NCBI RefSeq assembly: GCF_928382285.1
Contig: NZ_CAKMSS010000001.1
Coordinates: 434,001 to 498,000 of the forward strand
Direction: 5' to 3'
DNA: 64,000 bases
From: Rothia nasimurium
Lineage (GTDB): Bacteria; Actinomycetota; Actinomycetes; Actinomycetales; Micrococcaceae
Below are positions 44,907 to 53,770 of the stretch, in pieces; position 1 is the first letter of the stretch; the number at the start of each line of letters is the position of its first letter. The translations under genes and the position numbers were made by a program. A model generated the notes under the pieces. It ran no database searches. It had not been told where the DNA came from and saw nothing but the letters and a program-made list of their open reading frames with translations.

Positions 44907-46184
44907 TTACTTTACAGGGTGTTGCGGCGCAGGGTCCGCCCAAACAGAGAGCGTGCCAATCTTATTGCGGCGCCCACGAGAACCAATAGCCTTAATGTGA
45001 ATACCCTCAACAACAACTTCGCTGCCGATAATCGGTACCCGACCCAGGTGTTTAGCTAGCAGACCGCCGACCGTATCGACGTCCTCATCATCAAGTTCTA
45101 GGCCGAAGAGCTCGCCCAGTTCCCAAATACTCAGGCGGGAGCTGATCTTGAAGGTGCCGTCGTCTTGCAGGGTGATTTCGGGCTTCTCGTTGTCGTACTC
45201 GTCAGAGATGTCGCCGACTAGTTCTTCAATGAGATCTTCTAGGGTTACAAGACCGGCGGTTCCGCCGTACTCATCAACAACCACAGCGACGTGGGTCGAT
45301 TCACGCTGCATTTCCTTGAGCAGGTCCATCACGCGCTTGGATTCTGGCTCATAGCGGACCGGGCGCATCAGAGAGGTAATCCCCAAGCTCTTAAGGTCTG
45401 CCCCCGCCTCGCGTGAGGCGGCCAGGGCGTCCTTGAGGTAGAGCATGCCGCGGACATCGTCAAAGGACTCCCCCAGTACCGGCACGCGGGAATAGCCCGA
45501 CCGCAGGAAGAGGGAGATAGCGTCGTCCAGGCTTTCGGTCACGTCAACCGTCACCATATCGGCACGCGGCACCATAATTGAGCGAATGCGGGTCTCATCG
45601 AGTTCAAAAATGGACTGCACCATCTCTGCCTCGTCGTCTTCGATAGCCTCAGAAGAACTGGCGCGGTCAACGAACTCAAGAATCTCATCTTCAGTGAAGA
45701 TGCCGGTCACCTGCTCGGAGTCCTTGGGGCTGACCTTGCGGGACAGGGCGGTGAGAGCGGACGAGAAGGGGCGGGTCAGCACGCCTAGCCCGTAAACCAC
45801 CCCGGCCATCGCCGAGAAGACCTGAGTATGCTTGGTGCGCCCCACCAGGCGGGGGGCAACCCCGAAGAAGGCAAAGACCACAACGGTCATGACAAGTAGG
45901 GTGACCAGGACGCTCACCCAGGTGCGGCTAAAAAGATCGTGGACGAGCAGGAAGAAACAGACGACCGAAGACACCTCAGCCAGAACCCGCCAGATTCGCA
46001 GGGAGCGGAAGTAGGGCTCGGGGTCAGCGAGAATAGCCCGAATACTCTTGTTCTCGGGCTCCTCCCCCAGGCGCTGGGCCTCAGAACGGGGCAGATAGGT
46101 GTAGGACGACTCAACGGCGGTGAGCAGGTAGCCCACTAGAACTAAGAGCAGGACGGCACAGGCCAGCAAAGCAGAATAAAGCAC
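44907..46184 (-). CDS. HlyC/CorC family transporter (CNNM-CBS protein)
   Basis: 425 aa. An N-terminal CNNM membrane domain (about 1-150, three helices), a CBS pair (RSIMVPRADMVTVDVTESLDDAI ... STHVAVVVDEYGGTAGLVTLEDLIEELVGDI) and a C-terminal CorC_HlyC FAD-like domain. The family is implicated in magnesium or cobalt efflux; older hemolysin labels are misleading. GTG 46184 lies 3 nt after the ybeY stop with GAGG upstream. This position between ybeY and era matches M. tuberculosis. Confidence 0.92.
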   Translation of the reverse strand: MLYSALLACAVLLLVLVGYLLTAVESSYTYLPRSEAQRLGEEPENKSIRAILADPEPYFRSLRIWRVLAEVSSVVCFFLLVHDLFSRTWVSVLVTLLVMTVVVFAFFGVAPRLVGRTKHTQVFSAMAGVVYGLGVLTRPFSSALTALSRKVSPKDSEQVTGIFTEDEILEFVDRASSSEAIEDDEAEMVQSIFELDETRIRSIMVPRADMVTVDVTESLDDAISLFLRSGYSRVPVLGESFDDVRGMLYLKDALAASREAGADLKSLGITSLMRPVRYEPESKRVMDLLKEMQRESTHVAVVVDEYGGTAGLVTLEDLIEELVGDISDEYDNEKPEITLQDDGTFKISSRLSIWELGELFGLELDDEDVDTVGGLLAKHLGRVPIIGSEVVVEGIHIKAIGSRGRRNKIGTLSVWADPAPQHPVK

Positions 46185-46187
46185 CGG

Positions 46188-46694
46188 TTAGTGCCTCGTC
46201 TCTACAGGTGCCGGGCGCCCCAGAAATTCTTCAAGAATGGTGCGCTGAATACCGAACATTTCAGCCTCTTCTTCCGCCGTGGCATGGTCAAAGCCCAGGC
46301 AGTGCAGGATGCCGTGGGTGGTGAGCAGGCAGAGCTCATCGAGGGTGCTGTGGCCTGCGTCCACCCCCTGACGGGCAGCAACGGGCGGGCACAAGACAAT
46401 ATCACCGAGGACGCCGGTGGCAGGCTGATCGTCGGTGCCGGGGGTGAGCTCGTCCATGGGGAAGCTCATCACGTCGGTGGAGCCGGGCAAATCCATCCAA
46501 TCGATGTGGATGCGCTCCATTTCACTTTCGCCCACAATAGCGATAGACAGCTCGGTCTCAGGTGAGACCTTCATATGGGCAAAGGCGTGGGCTACCAGCT
46601 TCTCCAACACACCGGTATCGACAGCCTCAAAAGACTCACGCACAAAGTCGCTCGCCTCTGCGCCGGGCTCTTCAATATCAAACTCAATATTCAC
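46188..46694 (-). CDS. ybeY: Endoribonuclease / rRNA maturation factor YbeY
   Basis: 168-aa zinc protein needed for 16S rRNA 3'-end maturation. The zinc motif HGILHCLGFDH is complete, and the preceding conserved segment TDVMSFPMDE is present. GTG start with AGAAGG inside the phoH 3' end; the gap to phoH is 4 nt, so the two are co-translated. Part of phoH-ybeY-corC-era. Confidence 0.95.
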   Translation of the reverse strand: MNIEFDIEEPGAEASDFVRESFEAVDTGVLEKLVAHAFAHMKVSPETELSIAIVGESEMERIHIDWMDLPGSTDVMSFPMDELTPGTDDQPATGVLGDIVLCPPVAARQGVDAGHSTLDELCLLTTHGILHCLGFDHATAEEEAEMFGIQRTILEEFLGRPAPVETRH

Positions 46695-46698
46695 GGGG

Positions 46699-47799
46699 CT
46701 AGGCCTTCTCTTCGGGGGTTACATCGATACCTGACTGCTGCAGCAGCTTTTCGGCCGCAGCCTCAATGGTCTGGCGCTTGACCTTGCGATTACGGCGGCG
46801 CTCCATCGAGGTCTTGGCATCGTCCCACTTATCGTAGGCACTCACAATATCCGAGACCAGGGAGTGGCGCACCACGTCCTCGGCCTGCAGAACCGCGAAA
46901 TGGATATCGTCAATACCCTCAAGAATCTGACGAATCTGCTTCAGACCTGAGGCCTGACCACCGGGCAGGTCCACCTGGGTGACGTCACCGGTAATCACCA
47001 TCTTCGACCCAAAGCCCAAACGGGTCAGGAACATCTTCATCTGCTCCACCGTAGTGTTCTGCGCTTCGTCCAAAATAATAAAAGCGTCGTTCAGGGTACG
47101 ACCGCGCATATAGGCCAGGGGTGCCACCTCAATGGTCCCGGCCTCCATCAGGCGGGGAATGGTCTCGGGGTCCATCATGTCGTGCAGCGCATCGTAGAGC
47201 GGGCGTAGATAGGGGTCAATTTTCTCGTTCAACGACCCGGGTAGGAAGCCTAGGCGCTCGCCAGCTTCAACAGCGGGGCGGGTCAGAATGATGCGGTTGA
47301 CTTCCTTTGACTGGAGGGCCTGTACCGCCTTGGCCATGGCCAGGTAGGTCTTACCTGTACCTGCCGGGCCGATGCCAAAGACCACGGTGTTGGCATCGAT
47401 AGCATCGACATAGGACTTCTGGTTAATGGTCTTCGGGCGAATATTCTTGCCCCGGGAGCTCAGAATATTCTGGCTAATCGCGGTAGCTGGGTGGGAGAGG
47501 CTGGCGGTCATCATGCCCATGATGCGCTTGACCACCTCGCCGGTGACCTGGGTGTCGTTCTCTACCAAAATGGTGAGTTCAGCCAGCAGACGGACGGTGG
47601 TGGCTACGGTTTCTGAGGGGCCGGTAACGATGACGTCTAGCCCCTTGGGGCGGATAGTGAGACCGGGGAAGGCCTGCTCAATCAGGGTGATATTTCCGTC
47701 GTGGGGGCCAAGTACCGCGACCATCTCTTCGGTTGACCGGAAGGAGAAGGTGCGGGCAACAGAGAGGGGGCGGCTGCTAGCCGTAGATGAGGTAGTCAT
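46699..47799 (-). CDS. phoH: PhoH family ATPase (PhoH-like protein)
   Basis: 366 aa. An N-terminal KH-like region (about 20-100) is followed by the PhoH domain with Walker A GPAGTGKT at 144-151, ILTRPAVEAGERLGFLPG and the Walker B segment AFIILDEAQNTT. Related proteins are linked to RNA metabolism and found with ybeY. The nearest AAGGAG lies about 24 nt before ATG, too far for normal use, so the initiation mode is unclear. A basic C-terminal stretch follows the domain. Confidence 0.93.
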   Translation of the reverse strand: MTTSSTASSRPLSVARTFSFRSTEEMVAVLGPHDGNITLIEQAFPGLTIRPKGLDVIVTGPSETVATTVRLLAELTILVENDTQVTGEVVKRIMGMMTASLSHPATAISQNILSSRGKNIRPKTINQKSYVDAIDANTVVFGIGPAGTGKTYLAMAKAVQALQSKEVNRIILTRPAVEAGERLGFLPGSLNEKIDPYLRPLYDALHDMMDPETIPRLMEAGTIEVAPLAYMRGRTLNDAFIILDEAQNTTVEQMKMFLTRLGFGSKMVITGDVTQVDLPGGQASGLKQIRQILEGIDDIHFAVLQAEDVVRHSLVSDIVSAYDKWDDAKTSMERRRNRKVKRQTIEAAAEKLLQQSGIDVTPEEKA

Positions 47800-47881
47800 A
47801 GATGCCCGTGCGGGCTGTCAGAGCTCCTTGAAATACAAAGCGTACGCGGTAGTTCTTACTTTACCTGTAGCAGAACGGGGT

Positions 47882-48640
47882 TTACCAGCGTCCTAACGCA
47901 ACGTTGAGGGCAGAAATAGCGGCTGCACCGGCGGTAGAACTGCGGAGGATTTCTGGGCCAAGCAGCACCGTGTGGGCCCCGGCTTCTGCGAGCAGGTCGA
48001 GTTCTCGGGGGCTGATACCACCTTCGGGGCCAACGATGAAGTAGACCTCTTTTACCCGATCGGTCAGGTGCCGCTCAAGAGCTTGGGTGAGACGGTAGTC
48101 TGCCTGTTCGTGGAGAACCAGGAAGAGGCCGTCCTCCCCCAGCTCGTGGGCAAGGTCGGCTAAATCTGCGGTTGAGTGCTGCTCGTAGACCGGGGGCAGC
48201 AGGGCCCGGCGGGACTGCTTAGCTGCTGCCCGCACCGTATTCTGCCACTTAGCCCGTGCTTTGACGGCCCTTTCCATCTTCCAGCGCACGATGGAGCGGT
48301 CAGCGCTCCAAGGGACAATGCCATGGGCACCCAACTCGGTGGCCATTTCAATGGCCTGGATATCCCTGTCTCCCTTAGCCAGGGCCTGCACAAGGTATAT
48401 CTCTACCCCCACCGTATCTTGGGTGAGCTCGAGGACCTCAAGCACGGGGCCGTCCTGACCCAGCTCAGTAACCCGGGTGATAGCCCGGTTACCCTCGCCG
48501 TCTACCACGTCGAGCCCTTCCCCGAGCTCCGGACGTTTGACGAGGGCGTGGTGCCCCTCGTCACCGGTCAAGTGCAGGGTAGCACCTGGCGTCAGGGCAG
48601 CTAGCTCGTCAGGTTCGATGTAGTAGACAGCGTTACTCAT
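47882..48640 (-). CDS. rsmE: 16S rRNA m3U1498 methyltransferase RsmE
   Basis: 252-aa SPOUT-class methyltransferase acting on U1498 of 16S rRNA. The knot motif is clear: VYFIVGPEGGISPRELDLLAEAGAHTVLLGPEILRSSTAGAAAISAL. The N-terminal PUA-like part begins HLTGDEGHHALVKR. It follows dnaJ by 9 nt, and rsmE after dnaJ is a common arrangement. AGGATG lies shortly before ATG. Confidence 0.95.
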   Translation of the reverse strand: MSNAVYYIEPDELAALTPGATLHLTGDEGHHALVKRPELGEGLDVVDGEGNRAITRVTELGQDGPVLEVLELTQDTVGVEIYLVQALAKGDRDIQAIEMATELGAHGIVPWSADRSIVRWKMERAVKARAKWQNTVRAAAKQSRRALLPPVYEQHSTADLADLAHELGEDGLFLVLHEQADYRLTQALERHLTDRVKEVYFIVGPEGGISPRELDLLAEAGAHTVLLGPEILRSSTAGAAAISALNVALGRW

Positions 48641-48649
48641 GGGGACATC

Positions 48650-49780
48650 CTATTTGAGGTGATCTTTGAGGCGGGAGAAGAAGCCGCCCTGCTTGTGGGT
48701 GACGGTTTCGCTAACCTGCAGGTCCTCACCGCGTAGCTCAGAGAACTGCTTGAGCAGGTTCTTCTGCTCCTCTGTGAGGTCGGTGGGGGTACGCACCTCG
48801 ATCTGCACACGGATGTCACCGCGTCCGCCACCCCGCAGGTGGGTGACGCCCAGGTCCTTGAGGGTCACCACATCACCTGACTGGGTACCGGTGGGAATCT
48901 GCACCTGCTGGGGGCCATCAAAGGTTTCCAGGGTAATAGTGGTGCCCAGGGCGGCGGCGGTCATGGGCACACCAACGGTGGCAACCAGATCATCGCCGTC
49001 ACGGCTGAAGGTGGGATCGGGGTTAACTCGCAGTTCAACGTAGAGGTCACCATTGGGGCCACCTGCGGTACCGGCCTCGCCCTGGCCTGCAAGGCGGATG
49101 CGGGCGCCGTTGCTGACGCCGGCAGGGATCTTGATGGTCAGGGGCTTGCGCTCACGCACACGACCCTCACCGTAGCACTCGGCGCAGGGGTGCTTGATGA
49201 CGGTGCCAAACCCGCGGCAGGTGGGGCATTCAACGGGCTGCACGACGGTGCCCAGAATCGACTGGACCTGGCGCTGCATGTAGCCCTGGCCGTGGCAGGT
49301 ATCGCAGGTTTCGGGGTGGGTGCCCTCAGCGGTTCCTTCGCCCTTGCAGAGGTCACAGGTAACGGCGGTATCAACGGTGATGGGCTTGTTAGTGCCGAAG
49401 ACGGCATCTTTGAGGTCAATCTTGACGTTGATGAGGGCGTCCTGGCCCTGGCGGACGCGGCTCTGGGGGCCGCGCGGGGCAGAGTTGAAGAAGGTATCGA
49501 AGATGTCTTGGAAGCCGCCAAAGCCCCCGCCGAAGCCGCCTGCTCCTGCACCGAAGCCACCGGCGGTACCGTTTTCGTTGCCGGTCTGGTCGTAGATGCG
49601 GCGCTTTTCGGGGTCAGAGAGCACATCGTGGGCGAGGGAGACACGCTTGAACTCCTCGGCAGCTTCTTCCGAAGGGTTGATGTCGGGGTGCAACTGGCGG
49701 GCCTTCTTGCGGTAGGCTTTCTTGATTTCTTCGGGGCTGGCATCGCGTGAGACGCCGAGGGTTTCGTAGTGACTGCTCAC
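48650..49780 (-). CDS. dnaJ: Chaperone DnaJ (type I, hrcA-linked)
   Basis: 376-aa type I J-protein that stimulates the ATPase of DnaK. J domain with HPD at residues 31-33, a Gly/Phe-rich linker ([20 protein letters not shown]), the zinc domain with four CxxCxGxG repeats ([32 protein letters not shown]), and the two C-terminal beta domains. It lies 47 nt after hrcA and matches the DnaJ2 of M. tuberculosis in context. Control by HrcA through the CIRCE upstream of hrcA is likely. Confidence 0.96.
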   Translation of the reverse strand: MSSHYETLGVSRDASPEEIKKAYRKKARQLHPDINPSEEAAEEFKRVSLAHDVLSDPEKRRIYDQTGNENGTAGGFGAGAGGFGGGFGGFQDIFDTFFNSAPRGPQSRVRQGQDALINVKIDLKDAVFGTNKPITVDTAVTCDLCKGEGTAEGTHPETCDTCHGQGYMQRQVQSILGTVVQPVECPTCRGFGTVIKHPCAECYGEGRVRERKPLTIKIPAGVSNGARIRLAGQGEAGTAGGPNGDLYVELRVNPDPTFSRDGDDLVATVGVPMTAAALGTTITLETFDGPQQVQIPTGTQSGDVVTLKDLGVTHLRGGGRGDIRVQIEVRTPTDLTEEQKNLLKQFSELRGEDLQVSETVTHKQGGFFSRLKDHLK

Positions 49781-49827
49781 TGGTTCTCTCTTTCGATGGG
49801 CTGGTTTAAAGGGGGGTAGGCGCAGGG

Positions 49828-50820
49828 CTAGGCCTGGCCCAAAATCTTGGATAGGTAGCGGGCTACGGCGTTGACCTTGGAGACGGTGCTGGTGTAGTCC
49901 ATGCGGGTGGGGCCAACGACTCCCACGTGGGCAGCTCCCCCGGGCCCGTAGCTACTGGCGACGACCGAGGTTTCGGCCAGGGATTCGCTGCGGTTCTCAG
50001 AGCCGATACTCACGGCAAATCCGCGTTCATCGTGGTCTAGGTCGGTGAGTAGTTTGAGTAGCACAACCTGCTCTTCTAGGGCATCGAGCACCGGGGCGAT
50101 GCTGCCTCTAAAATCTACGGTCGAGGCGGCAAGGTAGGAGGTACCCGCAATCAGCACCTGAGAAGAGGCACCCTGGGCGGCGAGCAGGTGCAGGGCTTCG
50201 GTGAGGGTGCCGAGTAGGTTATTGCCGGGGGCGGACGCCGGTGCTGCGGCTATGCTGTCGAGCGTACGGTTGGCGTAGAGGTCAAGGAGTTGCTGGCGGG
50301 CTACTGCAAGCTCTTCGGGGCTGTGGGCAAGGGTGAGGGTGCGCTGGTTTACCTGGCCGGAGTCGGTAATAAGAATCAGCAGAACCGTGGTGCTGGAGAG
50401 GGAGACCAGCTCGATATGGCGCACGCTGGTAGCCGGGCCGGTGGGGTACTGCACCATAGCCACCTGCTGGGTCAGTGATGAGAGTAGACGCACGCTGGTC
50501 TTCATCATCTCATCAACGCTTTCGGCGCTGTCGAGCAGGGTATGAATCGCTCTTTTTTCGGCATCGGAGAGGGGCTGGAGAGCCGAAATCTGGTCCACAA
50601 AGAGCCGGTAACCCCGGTCCGTGGGTACTCGCCCGGCACTGGCGTGGGGGGCCTGGATGAGGCCCTGCTCTTCGAGGGCCGCCATGTCGTTGCGGACGGT
50701 AGCGCTAGAGACCCCCAGCTGGTGCCGCTCGAGCAGGGTTTTGGACCCCACGGGCTCACGGGTGTGCACGTATTCTTCGACGATGGCTTGCAGAACTTGC
50801 AAGCGTCTCGGGTGGTTCAC
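49828..50820 (-). CDS. hrcA: Heat-inducible transcription repressor HrcA
   Basis: 330 aa. An N-terminal winged helix ([63 protein letters not shown]) binds CIRCE; the C-terminal GAF-like part mediates dimerisation. GTG 50820 is chosen because AGGAGGT lies 4 nt before it and the family starts here; ATG 50838 is an alternative. A CIRCE element lies 58 nt upstream, so HrcA probably represses its own operon with dnaJ. Confidence 0.95.
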   Translation of the reverse strand: MNHPRRLQVLQAIVEEYVHTREPVGSKTLLERHQLGVSSATVRNDMAALEEQGLIQAPHASAGRVPTDRGYRLFVDQISALQPLSDAEKRAIHTLLDSAESVDEMMKTSVRLLSSLTQQVAMVQYPTGPATSVRHIELVSLSSTTVLLILITDSGQVNQRTLTLAHSPEELAVARQQLLDLYANRTLDSIAAAPASAPGNNLLGTLTEALHLLAAQGASSQVLIAGTSYLAASTVDFRGSIAPVLDALEEQVVLLKLLTDLDHDERGFAVSIGSENRSESLAETSVVASSYGPGGAAHVGVVGPTRMDYTSTVSKVNAVARYLSKILGQA

Positions 50821-50878
50821 GGCACCTCCTGGGCTCATAGGTCTTCGCCTAGTGGGCGAAGAGGTCTGCGGGGCTAGA

Positions 50879-50905
50879 TTAGCACTTGATGACCTTGAGT
50901 GCTAA
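50879..50905. promoter_or_regulatory. CIRCE operator
   Basis: Arms TTAGCACTT and GAGTGCTAA separated by 9 nt; 8 of 9 arm pairs match the inverted repeat. It lies between the TAGAGT hexamer of hrcA (50917-50922, minus) and the hrcA start, thus at or just after the transcription start. Confidence 0.95.
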
Positions 50906-50916
50906 GTTACCCGTTA

Positions 50917-50922
50917 ACTCTA
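50917..50922 (-). promoter_or_regulatory. -10 hexamer TAGAGT of hrcA
   Basis: TAGAGT on the minus strand 12 nt upstream of the CIRCE. The predicted transcription start falls close to the operator edge. Confidence 0.45.
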
Positions 50923-50998
50923 ATACCACTGAACTAGAATCAGAACTCGGTACGCTGATGGCTAATGCCCCTGGATGCAGAGAGTGAGAGATACACCG

Positions 50999-51856
50999 AT
51001 GGACTACCGCGATACCTGGGGTCAGGCTGACCTCACCTCCCACCATTCTGCCCTGCCCAAGGTACCTCTTGTCCCCGGCATGGTGCTAGAGGACGCCGCC
51101 ACCGGCTTTGTGGGGGCGGCAGTGACCCTGCGGGCTACGGCGTCCGGCCCCCAGGTGGGCCTCGAAGACCGGCGGGGCCGAATCAAGTTCTTCCCCCTGG
51201 GCCCGGGGTTTTTGCTCGAAGGCCGCAGCATTGACCTGACCAAGCCTCAGCAGAAGCCCAAGGCCGCTACGCGGCAGGTTTCTCGGTCGGGGTCGGTTGC
51301 GGTGGAGAACGCTCCGGCACGGACGGCCAGGGCCAGCCGTATCTGGGTGGAGGGCGTGCACGATGCCGAGCTCATTGAAAAGGTCTGGGGCCACGACCTA
51401 CGGGTTGAGGGTATCGTGGTGGAACCCCTGCACGGGGTCGACGATCTCGCCGCAGCAGTTGCAGGTTTTGGCCCGGCCTCCCACCGCAAACTCGGAATTC
51501 TGGTAGACCACCTGGTGGCAGGAAGTAAGGAAGAGCGCATCGCGCAAGAGGCCATGGCAGTGGCCGGTGCCCGCGATAACGTGCTGATTGTGGGCCACCC
51601 CTTTGTGGATATCTGGCAGGCAGTCAAGCCCCAGGTATTGGGCTTACAGGCCTGGCCCGAAGTTCCCCGCGGGGAAGACTGGAAGACCGGCATACTGCGG
51701 CGTTTCGGCCGGTCGGCAGAGACCCCCGAGGACGTCCGCGCCGGCTGGGATTCCATTCTCAAGAGGGTCAACTCCTACACCGACCTTGAACCAAGTCTCT
51801 TAGGGCCGGTAGAACACCTCATTGACTTCGTCACCCTTGACGGGCCAGCAGGCTAG
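50999..51856 (+). CDS. DUF3097 family protein
   Basis: 285 aa, soluble. Recognisable as the actinobacterial DUF3097 family by VPLVPGMVLEDAATGFVGAAVTL, the central ASRIWVEGVHDAELIEKVWGHDLRVEG and LGILVDHLVAGSKEERIA. The middle segment resembles a Toprim-like fold (Gly-x-Asp, then Asp-His), which might mean nucleic-acid work, but no activity is known. GTGAGAG lies about 9 nt before ATG 50999; ATG 50975 in frame is possible. Divergent from hrcA. Confidence 0.85.
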   Translation: MDYRDTWGQADLTSHHSALPKVPLVPGMVLEDAATGFVGAAVTLRATASGPQVGLEDRRGRIKFFPLGPGFLLEGRSIDLTKPQQKPKAATRQVSRSGSVAVENAPARTARASRIWVEGVHDAELIEKVWGHDLRVEGIVVEPLHGVDDLAAAVAGFGPASHRKLGILVDHLVAGSKEERIAQEAMAVAGARDNVLIVGHPFVDIWQAVKPQVLGLQAWPEVPRGEDWKTGILRRFGRSAETPEDVRAGWDSILKRVNSYTDLEPSLLGPVEHLIDFVTLDGPAG

Positions 51857-52014
51857 AGCGGATACAGCCGGTGTGACAAATATCGTCCTGCTCCCCCATA
51901 AATTCGTAGGCTTCACATATACCGCCCTCCCCCGGCTTTGACTAAAATTGTGTTTGATGGGCTCAAAGCCCGCACATCACTCATTCGCCCTTTCAACCTC
52001 AAAGAGAAGAATTC

Positions 52015-52431
52015 TTGAAGACCGCATCAGCACCTTCCTCGACCGCCTACAAGGGGTCACCTGCAACCGCTGCACACCTGTCTGTTAGCGCAGACCGAAA
52101 TATCGCAACCGCTGCACACTTTGGGGGCGTGCTAGGTTGTATTCCCGCGGCCGTCATCTACTACCTCTACCGAGGCCGCGGCCCCTTCACCGAGCAGGAA
52201 TCCCGTGAAGCTCTCGACTTCACCCTGCTACCCACCCTGGTTCTGGCTATCTCAATTATGCTCAGCAATATTCCGGCTATCGGCTGGCTCTTTGGCCTCA
52301 TCGCTGCCCTGGCCTGGACCTACCTGGCTATTTCAGCCCTCATCGCCGGTATTAAGGTAACCCGCGGTAACCCCTACCAGTACAAGGGCAATACCCGCCT
52401 TTTCAGCAAGCTCACTCGCCGCGGTAAGTAG
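52015..52431 (+). CDS. DUF4870 family membrane protein
   Basis: 138 aa with three hydrophobic segments (TAAHFGGVLGCIPAAVIYYLY, LDFTLLPTLVLAISIML, GWLFGLIAALAWTYLAISALIAGI) and the family pattern HFGG...FTEQESREALDF...NPYQY. The function is unknown. TTG start with AAAGAGAAG upstream; TAAAAT at 51943-51948 may be the -10. The N-terminal 30 residues are polar and Ala/Ser/Thr-rich. It ends at a long palindromic terminator shared with hemW. Confidence 0.82.
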   Translation: MKTASAPSSTAYKGSPATAAHLSVSADRNIATAAHFGGVLGCIPAAVIYYLYRGRGPFTEQESREALDFTLLPTLVLAISIMLSNIPAIGWLFGLIAALAWTYLAISALIAGIKVTRGNPYQYKGNTRLFSKLTRRGK

Positions 52432-52452
52432 GCACCCAGGCTGCTAGAACAT

Positions 52453-52494
52453 GAAGGGGGCGGTCTGACTCAGCTGAGTCAGACCGCCCCCTTC
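52453..52494. terminator. Bidirectional terminator, 42-bp perfect palindrome
   Basis: Every position of 52453-52494 pairs with its mirror, the longest perfect palindrome in the window. It lies between convergent DUF4870 and hemW genes. Confidence 0.93.
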
Positions 52495-52519
52495 GTTTCC
52501 ACTGGCAGGGCGAGAGTAG

Positions 52520-53770
52520 CTAGCTGTCGATATCGGGGAGGAGCTCCCTGGTCACCGCGTCGCCCAGCAGGCGCCCCTTGAGGGTGAGCTGCACGCGTCC
52601 GCCCGCTCTCGCCTCGGGGTCAATCAAACCCTGCCCCTGAAGCCAGTTCAGGGACGCCTCGATTCGGGCAGCATCGCCACCCTCCAGCAGGCGGGAAATG
52701 TCTAGGCCGTCAATGACCCTGACCTGTAGCATGATGTCCTCAAACCTACGGGTCTGCTCCCCCAAAACCTCGCGGGCAGCAGCCGGGCTTTGACCAGCCC
52801 GGACTCGGTTGGCATAGGGTACCGGGTGTTTGAGGTTCCACCAGCGGGTGCCGTCTACATGCGAGTGGGCGCCGGGGCCAATTCCCCACCAGTCCTGGTT
52901 GCGCCAGTAGGCATAGTTATGGCGGGAACGGTACTCCGGTGACTTGGCGTAGTTCGACACTTCATACCAGTGGTAGCCGGCCTCATTGAAGATTTGCTCA
53001 GCCAGCAGGTACATATCTGCCATCAGGTCTTCGTCGGGTATGGTGTAGTCGCCCCGCCGAATCTGGGCAGCCAGCTTGGTGCCCTCTTCAACGATGAGCG
53101 AATAGGCAGAAATATGGTCGGGGGCATACGACACCGCTGCCCGCACCGACTGCTCCCACTGGGCCAGACTCTCCCCCGGTGACCCGTAAATCAGGTCAAC
53201 CGACACCTGCAGCCCAACCTCTTTAGCCCAGGCGACCACCTTGGGAACATTCGCCGGAGTGTGGGTACGATCAAGCACCTCAAGCACCTCAGGTACCACC
53301 GACTGCATACCGAAGGACACCCGGGTAAAGCCACCGGCCTTCAGCGTCTCAAGATCCTCGCGGGTCACCGAGTCGGGGTTGGCCTCGGTCGTTACCTCAG
53401 CACCCTCTTCTACACCAAACAGCTCAACCGCTTCGCGCAGAATCTTCACAAGGTCAGCTGCGGGCAGCTTGGTGGGGGTGCCCCCACCAAAAAAGATAGA
53501 GTAGAGCGGACGGTCAGCGACACCCGACTCGCGCAAAACCTGCCGGGCAAAGCGCAACTCGGCGATGGCGTCCTCGGCATAGGTACCCAAACCCACCCCG
53601 TTGCCGAAATCCTCGGTGGCGTAGGTATTGAAGTCGCAGTAGCCACACCGTACCGAGCAAAACGGCACGTGCACGTAGAGAGAAAAATCGCGCTCAACGC
53701 CGTGGACGGCAGAATCAACGGGGATTCTGCCGTCCAAAGGAGCCGGAGCGCCCAGAGGCTGGGCTGGCAT
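52520..53770 (-). CDS. hemW: Heme chaperone HemW (radical SAM, HemN-like)
   Basis: 416 aa. The radical SAM cluster ligands are Cys38, Cys42 and Cys45 in FCSVRCGYCDF, followed by FFGGGTPTKL. Such proteins next to lepA are heme-binding HemW rather than coproporphyrinogen III dehydrogenases; true HemN has an extra N-terminal trip-wire segment that is absent here. The start overlaps the lepA stop as TAATG, giving translational coupling. It may deliver heme to respiratory enzymes (family knowledge). Confidence 0.92.
   Translation of the reverse strand: MPAQPLGAPAPLDGRIPVDSAVHGVERDFSLYVHVPFCSVRCGYCDFNTYATEDFGNGVGLGTYAEDAIAELRFARQVLRESGVADRPLYSIFFGGGTPTKLPAADLVKILREAVELFGVEEGAEVTTEANPDSVTREDLETLKAGGFTRVSFGMQSVVPEVLEVLDRTHTPANVPKVVAWAKEVGLQVSVDLIYGSPGESLAQWEQSVRAAVSYAPDHISAYSLIVEEGTKLAAQIRRGDYTIPDEDLMADMYLLAEQIFNEAGYHWYEVSNYAKSPEYRSRHNYAYWRNQDWWGIGPGAHSHVDGTRWWNLKHPVPYANRVRAGQSPAAAREVLGEQTRRFEDIMLQVRVIDGLDISRLLEGGDAARIEASLNWLQGQGLIDPEARAGGRVQLTLKGRLLGDAVTRELLPDIDS

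Noticed and set aside
50975-50998. ATG 50975 as start of the DUF3097 gene
   Set aside because: The better ribosome-binding site (GTGAGAG) serves ATG 50999; kept as an alternative only.
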